Shown here in pieces: positions 1 through 11,550 of a stretch of DNA of 64,000 nucleotides. The DNA comes from Nyssa sinensis. Taxonomy: Eukaryota; Streptophyta; Magnoliopsida; Cornales; Nyssaceae. Each line of letters starts with the position of its first letter. The stretch's first letter is position 1. The stretch lies in assembly GCA_008638375.1 (NCBI GenBank), contig CM018050.1, positions 28,674,223 to 28,738,222 on the forward strand, in the 5' to 3' direction. The notes beneath the pieces were generated by a model. That model saw only the letters and a program-made list of their open reading frames with translations, did no database searches and was not told the DNA's origin. The translations under genes and the position numbers were made by a program.

Positions 1-36
1 AACTCACCCTCATATGAATAGCCATCAGATCATTGG

Positions 37-1075
37 CTATCTTCTAGGCTTCAGCCATGTGAATTTGCTCGGGCCTGTTGTCCAAGAATCATCGTAGGCC
101 TTCTTCACTGTTGTCGCGCTAGAATCATCAGGCTTTGAAAAGGCAAAAACAAATTTTCCTTTCCCTCTTCTCTTCTTTAGTATTGAAGGTATCAGGGGCG
201 GAAGGGCCTTCTGAATGGAGGAAACCCCTAAATCCTCCGAGACAGTTCTCTTGGGGGAGTTGGAGATTAGTCTCCTCATTTTCTCTAGAGGGGGAAGCTC
301 GGAAGGGGACGAACTCTCCCTAATCTTCTTCTTCTTCCTTGGCACTTTTCAGGTGATCAAGGACTTCTTCAGGCTCGTAGTACGATCCTCCACAGCCCAG
401 CATCCATTAGGTTTTTTGGGGTAAAGATGACTTCGTCTGAGCAGTCGTTGGTCTGAAGAAATTTTTTCTACTTCTTTTAAAGGTAAGAAGTAAAGATCGA
501 CCTTTTCCACATCATCTTATCTGCATAGACGAATGAGATAAATCAAAATACATAGAAATAAAAGATCGGGGGCAGGTAAAAAAAAGGGGGGGGGGGCTCA
601 TCCTTGATACTAGTCCTACATGGGAAGGTTGAAACTTGGTTCTCAAAATCCTCGAACTTCCGACCTCCCTTAACATAGAAGTACCATTTCTTCCAAGTCT
701 TATTAGAAGTGGGTTCAGAGGAATAAAGTTTGAACGCCTTATCAAAAGACGTATAGAACATGTCTGCCGACCTCAGGTACTTCAAATCCATGTTAGTCTT
801 AATTAAAGGGAGATCTACCTCGACGCCCTTTAATTAGCAATTTCCTTTAACTGTTTATGTTCAAGCTAGCTGGGAAAATCTTAAACCAACTAAAAAATTT
901 CCTAATAAAATGGTGGAAGAGAAATCAACCCCCTATCTCAAACCATTCAAGGTAAAAACATATCTCACCATGTTGGATACTGGAAGGACGGTCTATATGT
1001 CTTGGTATCTTACATGACACGTTTGTAGAGAAATCAAAAGTAGCCCTTAGAGCATCTATTATGCTCTGAGTCATA
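37..1075 (-). pseudogene. Broken gypsy-type gag-like gene of a plant retroelement
   Basis: Reading down the minus strand from about 1075, a decayed frame starts MTQSIIDALRATF and continues with ICFYLEWFEIGG, stop, FLFHHFIRKFFSWFKIFPASLNINS. It is followed by MDLKYLRSADMFYTSFDKAF and KTWKKWYFYVKGG (791-543) and a lysine-rich tail beginning MPRKKKKIRESSSP (345-37). The order matches the N-terminal domain of plant gypsy-type gag-like proteins: a block resembling 'FxxGLRFPLHPFxxxLL', then 'GWKxRFFFV', then a basic low-complexity linker. At least one stop and several frame changes break it, and it runs off the left edge of the window. The assignment comes from remembered family patterns and is moderate. 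Parts of the lysine-rich tail could be unrelated. No protease or reverse transcriptase is visible with it. Confidence 0.5.
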
Positions 1076-1269
1076 GCGCTTTTACCTTCTTCCCTTTTAT
1101 GGGATTTTCTAGAGGTTTCCCCACCTATGTTTCTAGGCTCTATGAAGGCCTCAACTCAGCTGACCTCAGAATTTGGGGTTGGACAACCAACTACCTGATT
1201 TTTTATATTTTTCGAAGGGCTGCTAACTACTAAGTTTATTTCTGGTTGATTATTTACTTCTTGAGGATC

Positions 1270-1800
1270 TACGATTGCATGACCAATGCTTGATTAGGTG
1301 TCAGAGCTAGAAATTGTCCAAAATAAAAAGTGTAAAAGTGCAAAAGAAAGGGGGAAAAAGATAAAGAGAATTCAGAAAATATTCTTAGAATTGAACCTGG
1401 CCGTAACTTTAATCTGAGTGAATCTTCTAGCATGCTGGAATTCGCCTCTCTTAGAAATCTCTCTTGCTGTTTGGAGCTCTCAAAATGCTGAAGTGTTGAA
1501 AGGGAGAGCAACGATGTGTTCCTCCCCCTTTTATAAAGATCTAACAGGTGTCAACATGGGAGGCCTTCGCTTTCGAACCTCTGCGACGATTAGAGCAATG
1601 AAGGCCTCATAATTTCAACTGTCTGTTGACGCAATAAATGTCATATCAATGGCTATCTCCTCAAAATATGGAGCGGCGCATTTATGACTTCCACAAGTGT
1701 AATGTCTTAGAAACTCTAACCTCAACTTTGAGTATGCCCCAGAACAAAGGCTCGGAGGGAGTAGTTGATATATCATAATTTGACAATCGTATCCTAGGCG
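1270..1800 (-). promoter_or_regulatory. Possible minus-strand promoter and leader of the gag remnant
   Basis: On the minus strand a TATA-like motif (TTTATAAAAG, 1538-1529) is followed by about 450 bases without coding signal, leading to the gag-like frame at 1075. This fits an LTR or leader feeding the gag remnant. LTR borders and a primer site were not found, so this is only a candidate. Confidence 0.25.
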
Positions 1801-1819
1801 TGACACAAGTCTGTAAAGA

Positions 1820-2165
1820 GCTCTTCAGGGTATAGATCAGGAAGGTTTATTTTTATCCAGGTCAACAAAGCACAAAGGGTTCAGAGGTATTGGGTTCAGA
1901 ACCTAGCACCGCATTCCATATCCTACCAAGGTCAAAATAAGGAAACAGAGTTCGATATGGAAACTACTATCTTTAGTATATTTTCAAATTCCTATTTTCA
2001 CGACTCCTAATCCTACTCAACTTAGGAGATCTATAGCCTATAAATAAGTCCATAAGGTACGCTTTCAATTTATGTTCAATTCTTCTCTTAAATTATTATT
2101 TTTATTTTCTTTATTGACTTTATCATCGGAGCGACTACCATCGGAGCTTTCTTGGTGACCCTCTA
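1820..2165 (+). mobile_element. Fragment of a gypsy LTR with core promoter
   Basis: A TATAAATA box (2039-2046) is followed by AAGGTACGC about 15 bases later and, further on, by TTGACTTTATCATCGGAGCG. The same order, TATA box, AGGTACG, then TTGACTTxATCxTCG, recurs at 54362-54475 and in the right LTR of the 39289-46416 element. These are therefore members of one LTR family. The fragment points away from the minus-strand gag remnant to its left and breaks off where LINE sequence begins. Neither terminus could be fixed. Confidence 0.5.
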
Positions 2166-2388
2166 AACTCAAGTTCTTGACAAGTAGTTAAGGATGGGAG
2201 GCCTTTTGATTAGAATAGAGAAACATCACAAACTGTAGTATCCTTAACATCAGAAGAAGGGACTACAGAAGCAAGAATTGAGTCTTTAATTTGTTGAATT
2301 GCTGAAGAGGATCCAGGGGGCCTTCGCTATCTTCCCTCTCGAAAAATATTGACAACTTTTGTAGTATCACAGCATGTACACTCAGAAC
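2166..2388 (-). pseudogene. LINE segment C (3' part of the reverse transcriptase ORF)
   Basis: If the hAT-like element 2389-4076 and one copy of its duplication are skipped, the minus-strand LINE frame from 4085 continues here as CDTTKVVNIFREGR, stop, RRPPGSSSAIQQIKDSI. This fits the weakly conserved region after the 'DNWL' motif of plant LINE ORF2 proteins, with one Trp codon apparently turned into a stop. The match is weaker than for segments A and B. The continuity across the insertion is the main support. Confidence 0.4.
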
Positions 2389-4076
2389 TAGGCCTGGCAA
2401 AATGGGCGAATTTGGGCACGTTGTAAATGTGTTGGGTCAAATATGGGTTAAACTCTAATTTGACCCAAATTTAATGGGTCAAAGATGGGCGGGTAAAATA
2501 TGGGTCAAGTTAATCCAAATTCACTCATTAACCCATATTTGATCTTCTCTTATTATATATATTTATTTTATACCCCATCAAGTCTAAGCTTTTTTTTAAA
2601 AAAAATCTTTTTTTAATATGTAGAATAGAGGTGCACAAAGAACCGAGAACCATAAACCCGAACCAATCCAAACCGAACCCGAATCGAATGGGTTGGGTAG
2701 GGTAGGGTCGGTTCTAAAGATATTTTAGGTTGGGTCAGTTCTAGAACCGCAATATTCAGGTTGGTTTCAGTTTAAAGTTTGGATAAACCAACCCAACCTA
2801 AGAACTGAACTCCAAATAAAAAATATTTTTTAAAAAATTATATATAGTGTGATTTACAACTACTATATTTATATATATATATATATATATATTCTATTAT
2901 ACATTTATGACATAAATATTATATATTTATATATATTTATATAAATAATCAAGATATATAAAATATTTTATGATCTAGTTGTTGTGTGTGGACTCATGAA
3001 CAAGGTCCTTACTTCGTTGTTGGCAAACAATCAATTACCGTTATTTTATATTTTATAATGAAATACATAATATATGCGTGCTTATATATATATATATATC
3101 AATTTAAATTCATATTCACTAGGTACAAATGCATTGATACACCAATACTTCTACAACAAAACTCTGCTCATTGTTATCTATATCAAAAACTCCACATACA
3201 GCACACCCAACCAATTTCATTATTTATATATATAACCTATTATATATAATATGTATATAACATACATACATACATACATATATAAACTGTTATATATAAA
3301 ATATATATAATATGTGTATAACATATATAAAAAAAAACGAACATACATCATACATATATATATATATATATGTAACCTATTGTATATATAAATTCATAAA
3401 ATCTTATATAATATCTGTAACATGTTGTATATATATAAATATTTATATAACCTATTATATATAAACATACATACATATATATAACCTGCTATATATATAA
3501 TATATAACTTGTTATATATAAAATATATATAATATGTATATAACATATATATACATACATATAATTGGAACTATAACCGAATTACTCAATTATTGGATTA
3601 TATAATAAGTCTATTATTAGAATTTTATTAAACATGTAGATCTCTCCTATTTAGACATTTATAATTTTATATTACAAATATATAAATATATATATATATA
3701 TATATTTTTTATACATGAAACAAAGCATTAAAAATATTTCTATATATTATATATTTATTAGAGTTTTATTATATATTTCAATATTAAATAATTTTTTATA
3801 TTTTTATTAATTTTTTTTTTTAAAAAATCTCATTTGGAGTAGTCGCTTTATGCCTCTAATTGTCTTGAGATGAGATCGTGAGAAATGGAGGTAGGGTGCC
3901 AATTATTGTAGAACCCATTCATTACCTATTTAAAAGCCATTTTTTACCCATATAAAAGATTAGTTTTCTCACCCAACTCATATTTAATCCATATTTTAAA
4001 TGAATCACTCAAAACTCAATAACTATTGGGCAGATTTGGGCAGGTTCATGAGTTTGGATAAAATTTTCCACCCCTA
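2389..4076. mobile_element. Non-autonomous hAT-like element with degenerate 8-bp duplication
   Basis: The left end TAGGCCTGGCAAAATGGGC and the reverse complement of the right end, TAGGGGTGGAAAATTTTATC, form imperfect terminal inverted repeats of hAT type. They are flanked by CTCAGAAC (2381-2388) and CTCAAAAC (4077-4084), an 8-bp duplication matching at 7 of 8 positions. Both subterminal regions are rich in TGGGTCAAA or GGGCAGATTTGGGCA repeats. The centre (about 2830-3790) is extremely AT-rich, with TA microsatellites and reiterated 'TATATAACCTGTTATATATA'-like units. At about 2627 another hAT-like end (TAGAGGTGCACAAAGAACCG) suggests a nested element whose far end was not found. No transposase is visible. 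The element interrupts the LINE. Confidence 0.7.
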
Positions 4077-4084
4077 CTCAAAAC

Positions 4085-4310
4085 CAATGGTAGGGCAAAA
4101 AATTTGACTAATAGGCCATATGGAGAGCCAATTATCATGCCACATGAACATATTCTTGCCATTACCAATGATTGCAAAGATTAATTTTCTAATTGTAGGA
4201 AAAAACTTTAGGAGCTCTCTCCATCCCCAATAGTAATCGTGGGGAATGGCTATTTTCCAGAAACTCTTATCTTTTATGAAGTATATAGGATACCAACGGA
4301 TCTAGAGACT
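4085..4310 (-). pseudogene. LINE segment B (C-terminal reverse transcriptase region)
   Basis: The minus strand reads KDKSFWKIAIPHDYYWGWRE, then LLKFFPTIRKLIFAIIGNGK and NMFMWHDNWLSIWPISQIF. This is the conserved plant LINE pattern 'SFW...D.SW.WR.LL...VGNG....W.DNWL..GP', which lies after the RT domain of non-LTR retrotransposon ORF2. It continues the frame of segment A across the solo LTR at 4316-7220. It is cut on the left by the hAT-like element. It is open over this stretch but part of an obviously dead copy. Confidence 0.75.
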
Positions 4311-4315
4311 GCCTT

Positions 4316-7220
4316 TGTCATGCTCCGAATTTTCACAAACCCGAGGAGTGAGTGAAATGAATAAAAAAAAAAAAGTAAATGAAAACTTGTTATTTGACTT
4401 AACCAAAATGGTCTTCTAATGTCAATCAAATATTTTTCCCAAACAATATTCAAGATTAGTCTAAGTCATGTCAAAAAATGGCCTCCAAAATAGCCCCAAA
4501 AAGTCTCTAAAAATATCTTGAAATAATGACCCAAATAGGTCCCATATGCCCTAAGACATGGGCCAAGAATAGGTCAAACGACCTACCTAAAGTGGTCCAA
4601 GTAAATGGCCAAGCATGGCCTTAAAATATGGAAAAAATGTGTCTTAAAAAGGTGTCCAACATGGCTTGGTATAATGGCCAAAAGTACCCTAAAATGGACT
4701 CCAAAAGGTGGCGTCAAACATGGAACCAAATGGCCTAGAAATGGCCTTGAAAGGTAGGTCATGGCATGCCATGACATGCCTTGGGTAGTAGCTGCGCAAC
4801 AGGGCAGCACACGCAGGCAGGATGGTGGCGCGTAGAGCTTGTGCAAGTGGGCAGGAAGCGTAGTAGGCGTGCGGGCGGGCCCGCGGCATGCGCGCGTTGT
4901 GCGAGGCTGGGCGGCAGGGCAAGGGCTGGTGCGATCTGGACCAAAATTTGATTTTTCCTACAGGTTTACTATAGCTGGCTATAGCTGAATTTCTCTATCC
5001 AGCAGGTAATTTTCTTTATTTTCCAAAACAATTTCCTAAGTTTTGAAGGCTACTTTTTCTCCATTTTTAACCCATTTCTTCAAAGTTTTTAACCCCCCTT
5101 TTTGACACCTTTCTCACCTATTTAAAGGGTGTTTTACACACCTAACAAATCTTTTAATTTCACAAAATTTCAACATAATCCCCTTTGTTTTCTAAGTCTT
5201 TTACCACTTGATATTCATAATACTTCACATCAATAAGGAGTTATACATTCCATCCTCACTCTATGGCCATAATTTCATGAAAATTAAACATTCATCATTT
5301 AAATATACAATCCATCATACGTACACATGTACTTGAGCTTAAAGGTCACAAACTTCTTGCTCATCACACTTTTTAAGGCCTTGCCCATTGTATTCATAAT
5401 ATACAAGGTTTTTATAATTCATTGCATATGTCTTTGGGACTTATTCCCTCATACAACTCAAAAATTATGCCCTAAGGCAAAATATCCTTCGTGGTCCATT
5501 TTGCTTCCGCTATTCAAGACTTTATCAAGTCTCAAGTACTGGGAGCCTCATCTGTAATATGATAGACCACGAGGGGTCAGCTCAACTGCTGGTATGACAC
5601 AATGCTAATCCAAGGAACAAAGTTAAGGTATGACATGTACATGTGTACATTTATAATCTACATGCCTTCTAATTTATTAATACAATGCAATGGCAATATG
5701 CGTGACACACCCATGCAAACTCTATGCCCAACACGTCTCGCTTCACGGTTCTTCCCAGTCAGCCCACGAGTACTGTAGTATGTCTCGCTTCACGGCCCTC
5801 TCGTTGGACACGAGTACCAATGGCCAATTTTGGGTTTTCACCACAAGATCTACACCCTCATAATGTATAGCCCAAAGTGCTCAACCCACACTATGTTTTC
5901 AAAGAATCACCATATGCCAATATGCCTTGATTTTTCTATGCAATTTTAATGATGCATTTTATCAAATAAATGACATACACTTTAAATCATGCATCATCCA
6001 TAAAGTAAATCATAACTTCCAAACCCCAAAACTTCTTCTACATGAAGATATGATAAATACTATCCATTTCAACATATACTCAAGTCATATATTCACAATC
6101 TTACCAATTCACAAAGAACACATAATTTCATAAAGCATCAATACATCAAACAATCATATCTTCCAAAACACAAGATCTATCAACATGAATATAAGCCACA
6201 ATGTAATGAATCAAATATATATTCAAGTTATATGTTCATCATTTTGAAAAATTCTCAAAGATTACAAAATACATAAAGTACCAACACATTGAATAAATCA
6301 TAACTTCCCAACAACAAGATTTTGTCTACATGAACATAAGCTAGAATACAATGAATCATACATATAGTTATGGTTCATGTTTATCACTTTACTAGATTTC
6401 CAAAGAATACAAAGAACACACAAGTACATAAATAACCAACTCTAGGTTTTCAAAGCAACTACATCCTAAATGACTTTCTGATAGCAACTAAACATATAAA
6501 TCAATCAATCAACTTATAAAACACTCATAAACTTAACCCTATTCTTTACTTAGCAAAATATCATACCTAAAAAGTTTTTTCTCAACCCTAGGGAGTTGTG
6601 TTCACTTTTCAGCCAAACCAATTGGTGAGAATGTAGCCCTTGATGTGGGGAACAACTTCCTAGAAGGAAGCCTTGTGAGAATCCTAGCCTAGAGATGTGT
6701 TTTGGTGGCTTGAAACTTGGAAAACCCTAGGTTTTCTCAGCTTTTCTCTCCATGAACGAGCTGCAGCTCCTTTCTCAGACCAATTCTATGATTTTTATCT
6801 CTAAGGGGCTGTATTTATGGTAAAGGGGCAAAGGGACAAAAAGACCATTTTGCCCTTAATGAGTCTAGGACCCCATTACACTACAACCTGTCCCGAAACG
6901 ACTCAATTTGACATTTTGATTTAGCCAAAGTTCTTAAAATTATTTTTGCCTGTGGCTGGGTTTGGCCAGTTCCACCCGGGCCATCCGAGATGCCCTTTTG
7001 GTCCAATTTTTTAAATTGTCTCTAAATAGGGTCAAATTCTCACAGGAGGTGTATTTTAACATTATAAGCACTTTTCTCTTCTATGGAATACTCAAAATAT
7101 GCTTTTAAATATAACTTATGCCTAAATGATGCATGTGTAGTGCCCTACTAGCAAACAGTACATGAATAGTGTGTTACCGGCAAAAACAAAAAATTTATCC
7201 TCAATATTCAGGTCTCTACA
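4316..7220 (-). mobile_element. Solo long LTR (2905 bp) of a Ty3/gypsy element, minus orientation
   Basis: The segment starts TGTCATGCTCCGAA and ends GGTCTCTACA. Reverse complemented it begins TGTAGAGACCTGAATATTG, the same start as the LTRs of the 7795-17997 element, and the whole length is homologous to those LTRs. It is flanked by a perfect 5-bp duplication, GCCTT at 4311-4315 and 7221-7225, and has no primer site, coding region or second LTR next to it. This is the signature of LTR-LTR recombination. It holds a GC-rich tract and GGCC-rich repeats near 4560-4930, the counterpart of those at 10130-10440. On the minus strand a CATAAATA box lies near 6815-6825. Short open frames inside it are chance. 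Confidence 0.9.
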
Positions 7221-7225
7221 GCCTT

Positions 7226-7740
7226 TTTTTGGAGCACAAATCCCTTATATGCTTCATCATAAGAGCTTTGTTGCTATCTTCAATTCCTTTTGAGTCCCAA
7301 GCCTCCCTCCTTCTTAGGATTGCATATGGTAGCCCAAGCTATCTTAGAACCTGTGGTTTTTAGGGAGCATGAAATGTTGCAACAGAAGATATCAAAGCTA
7401 TTCAATACAAAGGCAATGAGTTGGGCTCTCTCATTATATAAAGGAAATTTGGAAGTCCGACTAGTGGCGCGATCAGTAATTTTCTCAACCAAGGACTTGC
7501 ATTCAACGACTTTCAACCGAGAAGAAATCAGGGGAAACCTAAATAGGCGATGGGTAGAGTGCCTTGGGTTATTCCCATCAAAGCACAGATCCTTTGAATA
7601 GAAGCAATGTCCACTTCTGATATGAAGACGTTGCTTTCGAAGTATTTGAAAATTATAGATACCTCCCCTCTAGTTTTTGAAAATACACTACACCATCGTC
7701 AGATGTTCGCAATTAACAAAACTAATGACATATAAAAAAA
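7226..7740 (-). pseudogene. LINE segment A (reverse transcriptase C-terminal part)
   Basis: The minus strand from about 7660 reads EVSIIFKYFESNVFISEVD, then IASIQRICALMGITQGTLPI, AYLGFPLISSRLKVVECKSL and further PLYNERAQLIAFVLNSF, ending IAWATICNPKKEGGLGLKRN at 7285. This follows the plant LINE order 'GxLPxRYLGxPL', 'YAGRLQLIxSVL', 'WxxxCxPKKEGGLG'. Residues between FVLNSF and the KEGGLG block are shorter than usual, so some sequence is lost. The LINE continues in segments B and C after two later insertions. The catalytic part upstream (FADD) is not recognisable. A 5' border near 7740 (A-rich stretch) is uncertain. Confidence 0.75.
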
Positions 7741-10260
7741 AAAAAAGATATTTTAACCCCCAATTTTTTATTGATATTTTTGGACATTGGGTCATGTAGA
7801 GACCTGAAAATTGAGGATAAATTTTTCATTTTGTAGATAGGACACCATTTATGCACTATTTGCCGATAGGGCATTACACATGAATATTTGGACATAAGTC
7901 ATATTTAGGAACATATTTGGAGTATTACATAGAATATAAATATGCTTAGAATATTAAAATACACCTTCTGTAAGAATTTGAGCCTATTCGGAGACATTTT
8001 CAAAAACTGGACCACAAAGGGCATCCGGGTTGCCCGGGTGGATCCGGCCAAACTTGGCCACAGGCGAAAATAAAATTTTTTGAAAAATATCATTTAAAAT
8101 AATTTTAAAAAATTTGGTTAAAATAACATATTGAATTGAGGCATTTCAGGACGGGTTGTAGTATAACGGGGTCCCGAATTCATTAAGGGTAAAATGGTCT
8201 TTTTTCCCATTTGCCCCTTCACTATAAATACAGCCCCTTAGTGATATAATTTCATTATTTTGGTCTGGGATACAGCAGTTGCACATTCATGGAGAAAAGG
8301 GAGAAAGAAACCTAGGTTTCTCCAATCTTCAAGCTTCCAAACATACTTTTAGGCTTGAATTTTCATAAGACTTCCTTCTAGGAAGTTGTTCCTCTCATCA
8401 AGAGCTACATTTTCACTGATCAGTTGGGCTGCACAGTGAACACAACTCCCAAGGGTTGAGAAAAACACTTTTAGGTATGATATTTTGCTAAGTAAGGAAT
8501 CGGGTTAAGTTTAGGAGTGTTTTATAAGTTGATTGAATGATTTATATGTTTATTTGATGTTAGAAAATCACTTAGGATATAGTTGCTTTGAAAACCTGGA
8601 GTTGGTTGTTTATGTACTTGTGTGTTCTTTGTATTCTTTAGGAATTTGGTACAGTGGTAAACATGAACCATGACTATATGTATAATCTATAGTTTATGTT
8701 CATGTAGGAAAAATCTTGTAGTTGAAAAGTTATGATTTATTCAAGGTGTTGGTTCTTTGTGTATTTTGTAATCTTAGAGAATTTGTCAAAGTGATGAACA
8801 TGTAACTTGTTTATATGTTTGATTTATTGCATTCTAACTTATGTTCATGTAGAGAAACTCTTGTGGTTTGAGAGTTATGATTTATTCCATGTGTTGGTAC
8901 TTTATGTATTTTATGATCGTTGAGAAATTGTTAAGGTTGTGAATATGTAATGTGTTTATATGTTAAATTGACTTGGATTACATGTTAGGTTCATGTAGAC
9001 AAATTTTCTTGATACAAAAGTTATAGTTGCTTTAAGTACATTGCATTATTTAAAGCATGCTTCATGTATTTGATAAAATGCTTCATTGAGATTGCATTAT
9101 TGCATGGTGAAATCAAAGCATATTGGCATGGTGTGATTCCTTAAAAATATAGTATGGGTTGAGTACTTGGTGTTATACATTATGAGGGTGTAGATCCTGT
9201 GGTAGAAAACTCAAAATTGGCCATTGCATTGGTGCTTGCTTATCCAACGGGAGCGATCTGCGAACATTGGTTTTGGTACTCGTTGACCAACGGGAGCGAT
9301 CCGTGAAACAAGACATGCGTGTGGCATAGAGTTTGCATGGGTGTGTCACGCATATTACTAATGCATTGTATTGATGAATTGTAAGGCATGTAGATTATAA
9401 ATGTACACTTGCACATGCCACGCCTTAACTTTGTTCCTTGCATTAGCATTATGTCATACCAGCAGTTGAGTTGACCCTTCGTGGGATATCATATTACAGA
9501 TGAGGATCCCAGTACTTCAGACTTAATGAAGTTTTGCAGGAAGGAGGGAAAAAGAACTTGGAAGGATATTTAGCCCTTGGGGCATATTTTATATGTATAG
9601 GCATAAGCCCAAAAGACTTGTGTTTTAATTTTGGAAGCATGGTGAACTATAAGCCTTGGGCCAAATTTGGAATGTAAGGGCTTAAACCCAAATGACATGT
9701 AGGATATATTTGTTTAATGTGCTTTACATGTATATATGTTGAAGGAAATGAATGTATCTTTAATTTCCTATGAATTGTGACCATTGAGTGAGGATGGAAT
9801 GTGTAAATCATTGATTGTATAATGTATCATGAATATTAGGTAGAAAAAAGACTTAGAAAATAAAGGGGACTATGTCAAAATTTTGGAAAAATTAAAGGAA
9901 TTGTTAGGTGTGTAAAACACTCTTTAAATAGGTGGGAAAGGTGTCAAAAAGGGGGGGTGAAAACCTTGAAGAAGTGGGCTAAAATGGGGAAAAAGTGGTC
10001 ATTAAAACTTTGAAAAAAATTTGAAAAATAGAGAAATTTAGTCGCAGCCGCTATAGTAAATCTACAGAAAAATGAAAAATCAGGTTGCAATCGCTACAGT
10101 AGAACAGCCCCTGACTAGCCCCCCTGCCGCAACCAACTGCGTGCCCTTTCGCACGCCATGCGCGCCATGCCAGCGATGCCTTGTGCGTGCTTGCCCTGTG
10201 CCACTGCTGCCCCATGCGCGACAACCTGCTGCACCCCCTGACACCTGCTTATTTTGGTCA

Positions 10261-10421
10261 CCTTTTTAAGCCATGTTTGGGTACCTTTTTGGACCATGTT
10301 TGGGCACCATATTGGGCCATGTTTGGCCACCCTTTTGGGCTATTTTTGGTCACCTTTTTGGGCCATGTTTGGCCTGCCTAATGGGTCATTTTTTGCCACC
10401 CTTTTGGGGTTATGTTTGGCC
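10261..10421 (+). repeat. Seven 23-bp tandem repeats in the gypsy LTR
   Basis: Seven consecutive units fit 'CCTTTTTGGGCCATGTTTGG' plus three bases, each exactly 23 bp. Examples begin CCTTTTTAAGCCATG, CCTTTTTGGACCATG and CCATATTGGGCCATG. The same array is present in the 3' LTR (17493-17654) and, reverse complemented and decayed, in the solo LTR at about 4560-4760. It therefore belongs to the LTR family and predates the insertion. A tract of high G+C lies directly upstream. Confidence 0.8.
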
Positions 10422-10479
10422 ATTTCCTTAGACCTATTTTAGTAGACCTTTTAGCTTATTCTTGGCCTATGTCCTAGGA

Positions 10480-11240
10480 TATGTTTTAAAAATCGGACCG
10501 GACTGGCTGGTTCAACCGGTTGAACCGTCGACCGGTCCTCAGTCTGGTTCGGGTTAGCCCAGTAAACCGCTTGAAGCTTAAAACCGTTCTAAAAAGTGAA
10601 AACCGGTAAAACCGGATGGTTCAACCGGTTGACCCGGTACCGGTTCAATCTGTTCATGGCTGATTTTTTTTTTTTTTTTTTTTTTAAATCTTAAATTTCG
10701 TGCAATTTTTTAGCTGAATTTTGGCTAAGTTGAATTGGTATTTGGCTAAATTTATTTTGGATTGTATTTAAAATTTTAAACCCTTGAAGTTTGAAACTCT
10801 AGTATTATATATTTGTATCATGTGGTATTTTATTTTATTTTATGCATGATTATTAGTGTTTATATTTTTTTTTCATGTAGTTGAAGACTAAATTATTGGA
10901 TTATACTTGGATTGGATATTGAATTGATTTTTGTTATGGTCTTTGCGATTATGGAAGAATAGCAATGAAGTTTTAACTTTCAATATTGCAATAAAATATG
11001 TCTATTATAATTTTTTCATTTTTTTCTTGAAGTTTTACATATTAAGAAAATTCATATTTTATATAATTTTTAGTAATTTTTATATAATTTTTTAAATTTA
11101 AAATATCAATACTATGTATTATTAAATTTATTAATTACATAATTATGACATCACGGTTTGATTCTGGTTGACCCGACAGTTGAACCGGTAACCCGGTCAT
11201 TTTTCTGGTTCGATGAACGGTCCGGTTCTGAGAACATTGT
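10480..11240. mobile_element. 761-bp non-autonomous hAT-like element
   Basis: The left end TATGTTTTAAAAATCGGACC and the reverse complement of the right end, CAATGTTCTCAGAACCGGACC less its first base, form imperfect inverted repeats sharing ATGTT and CGGACCG. An 8-bp duplication TCCTAGGA flanks it (10472-10479, 11241-11248). Both flanks are rich in 'AACCGGTTGAACCG' subrepeats. The body is AT-rich with no open frame. The matching place in the 3' LTR (about 17705) has no insert, so it arrived after the gypsy element. Confidence 0.85.
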
Positions 11241-11538
11241 TCCTAGGACAATTGGGACCCATTTGAGCCATTATTCCAAGGCATATTTTGGGGCTGTTTT
11301 GGGAGTCATTTTTGAATATGACCTAAACTATTTTGAACATTAATTGGGAGGGAGGTTTGAGTGACATTAGGAGACCATTTTAGTTGAGTTAAATAATAAG
11401 CCTTCATTTCTAATTTTGGGAAAAACATAGGGGAATGAATGCATAATCAACTAAATCCACCTTAATGACCTTTCACTTACTTTTCTTTTTTCATTTCACT
11501 CGCCCCCCGAGTTTGTGGAAATTGGAGGCGTGATAACA

Positions 11539-11550
11539 TGGTATCAGAGC
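11539..11550 (+). promoter_or_regulatory. Primer binding site, tRNA-Met type
   Basis: TGGTATCAGAGC lies immediately downstream of the 5' LTR. It is the common plant retrotransposon primer site complementary to the 3' end of initiator tRNA-Met. Confidence 0.9.

Larger units (their letters stand above)
7795..11538 (+). repeat. 5' LTR of the 7795-17997 gypsy element
   Basis: It starts TGTAGAGACC and ends TGATAACA directly before the primer site. It is 3744 bp because a 761-bp hAT-like element (10480-11240) lies in it. The 3' LTR lacks that insert and is 3005 bp. A TATA box (TATAAATA, 8223-8230) is followed by the shared transcript-like region. Further features are two CAACGGGAGCGATC boxes (9246-9300), a GC-rich tract (10130-10230) and seven 23-bp repeats (10261-10421). 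Its small open frames have no coding support. Confidence 0.9.

Noticed and set aside
4583..4944. Overlapping minus-strand open frames in GC-rich text as genes
   Set aside because: They fall in the GC-rich LTR tract, where few stop codons occur by composition. The same text in the other LTRs does not keep the frame.
7686..7772. CACTACACCATCGTC as the left end of the En/Spm element
   Set aside because: The match to a CACTA terminus is short, no TTAGCGACG subrepeats follow, and the bases can also be read as LINE sequence.
9240..9449. Minus-strand frames at 9240-9449 and 16437-16646, similar to each other, as a conserved protein
   Set aside because: They are the same LTR position in two copies. 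The similarity comes from LTR homology, not from coding constraint.
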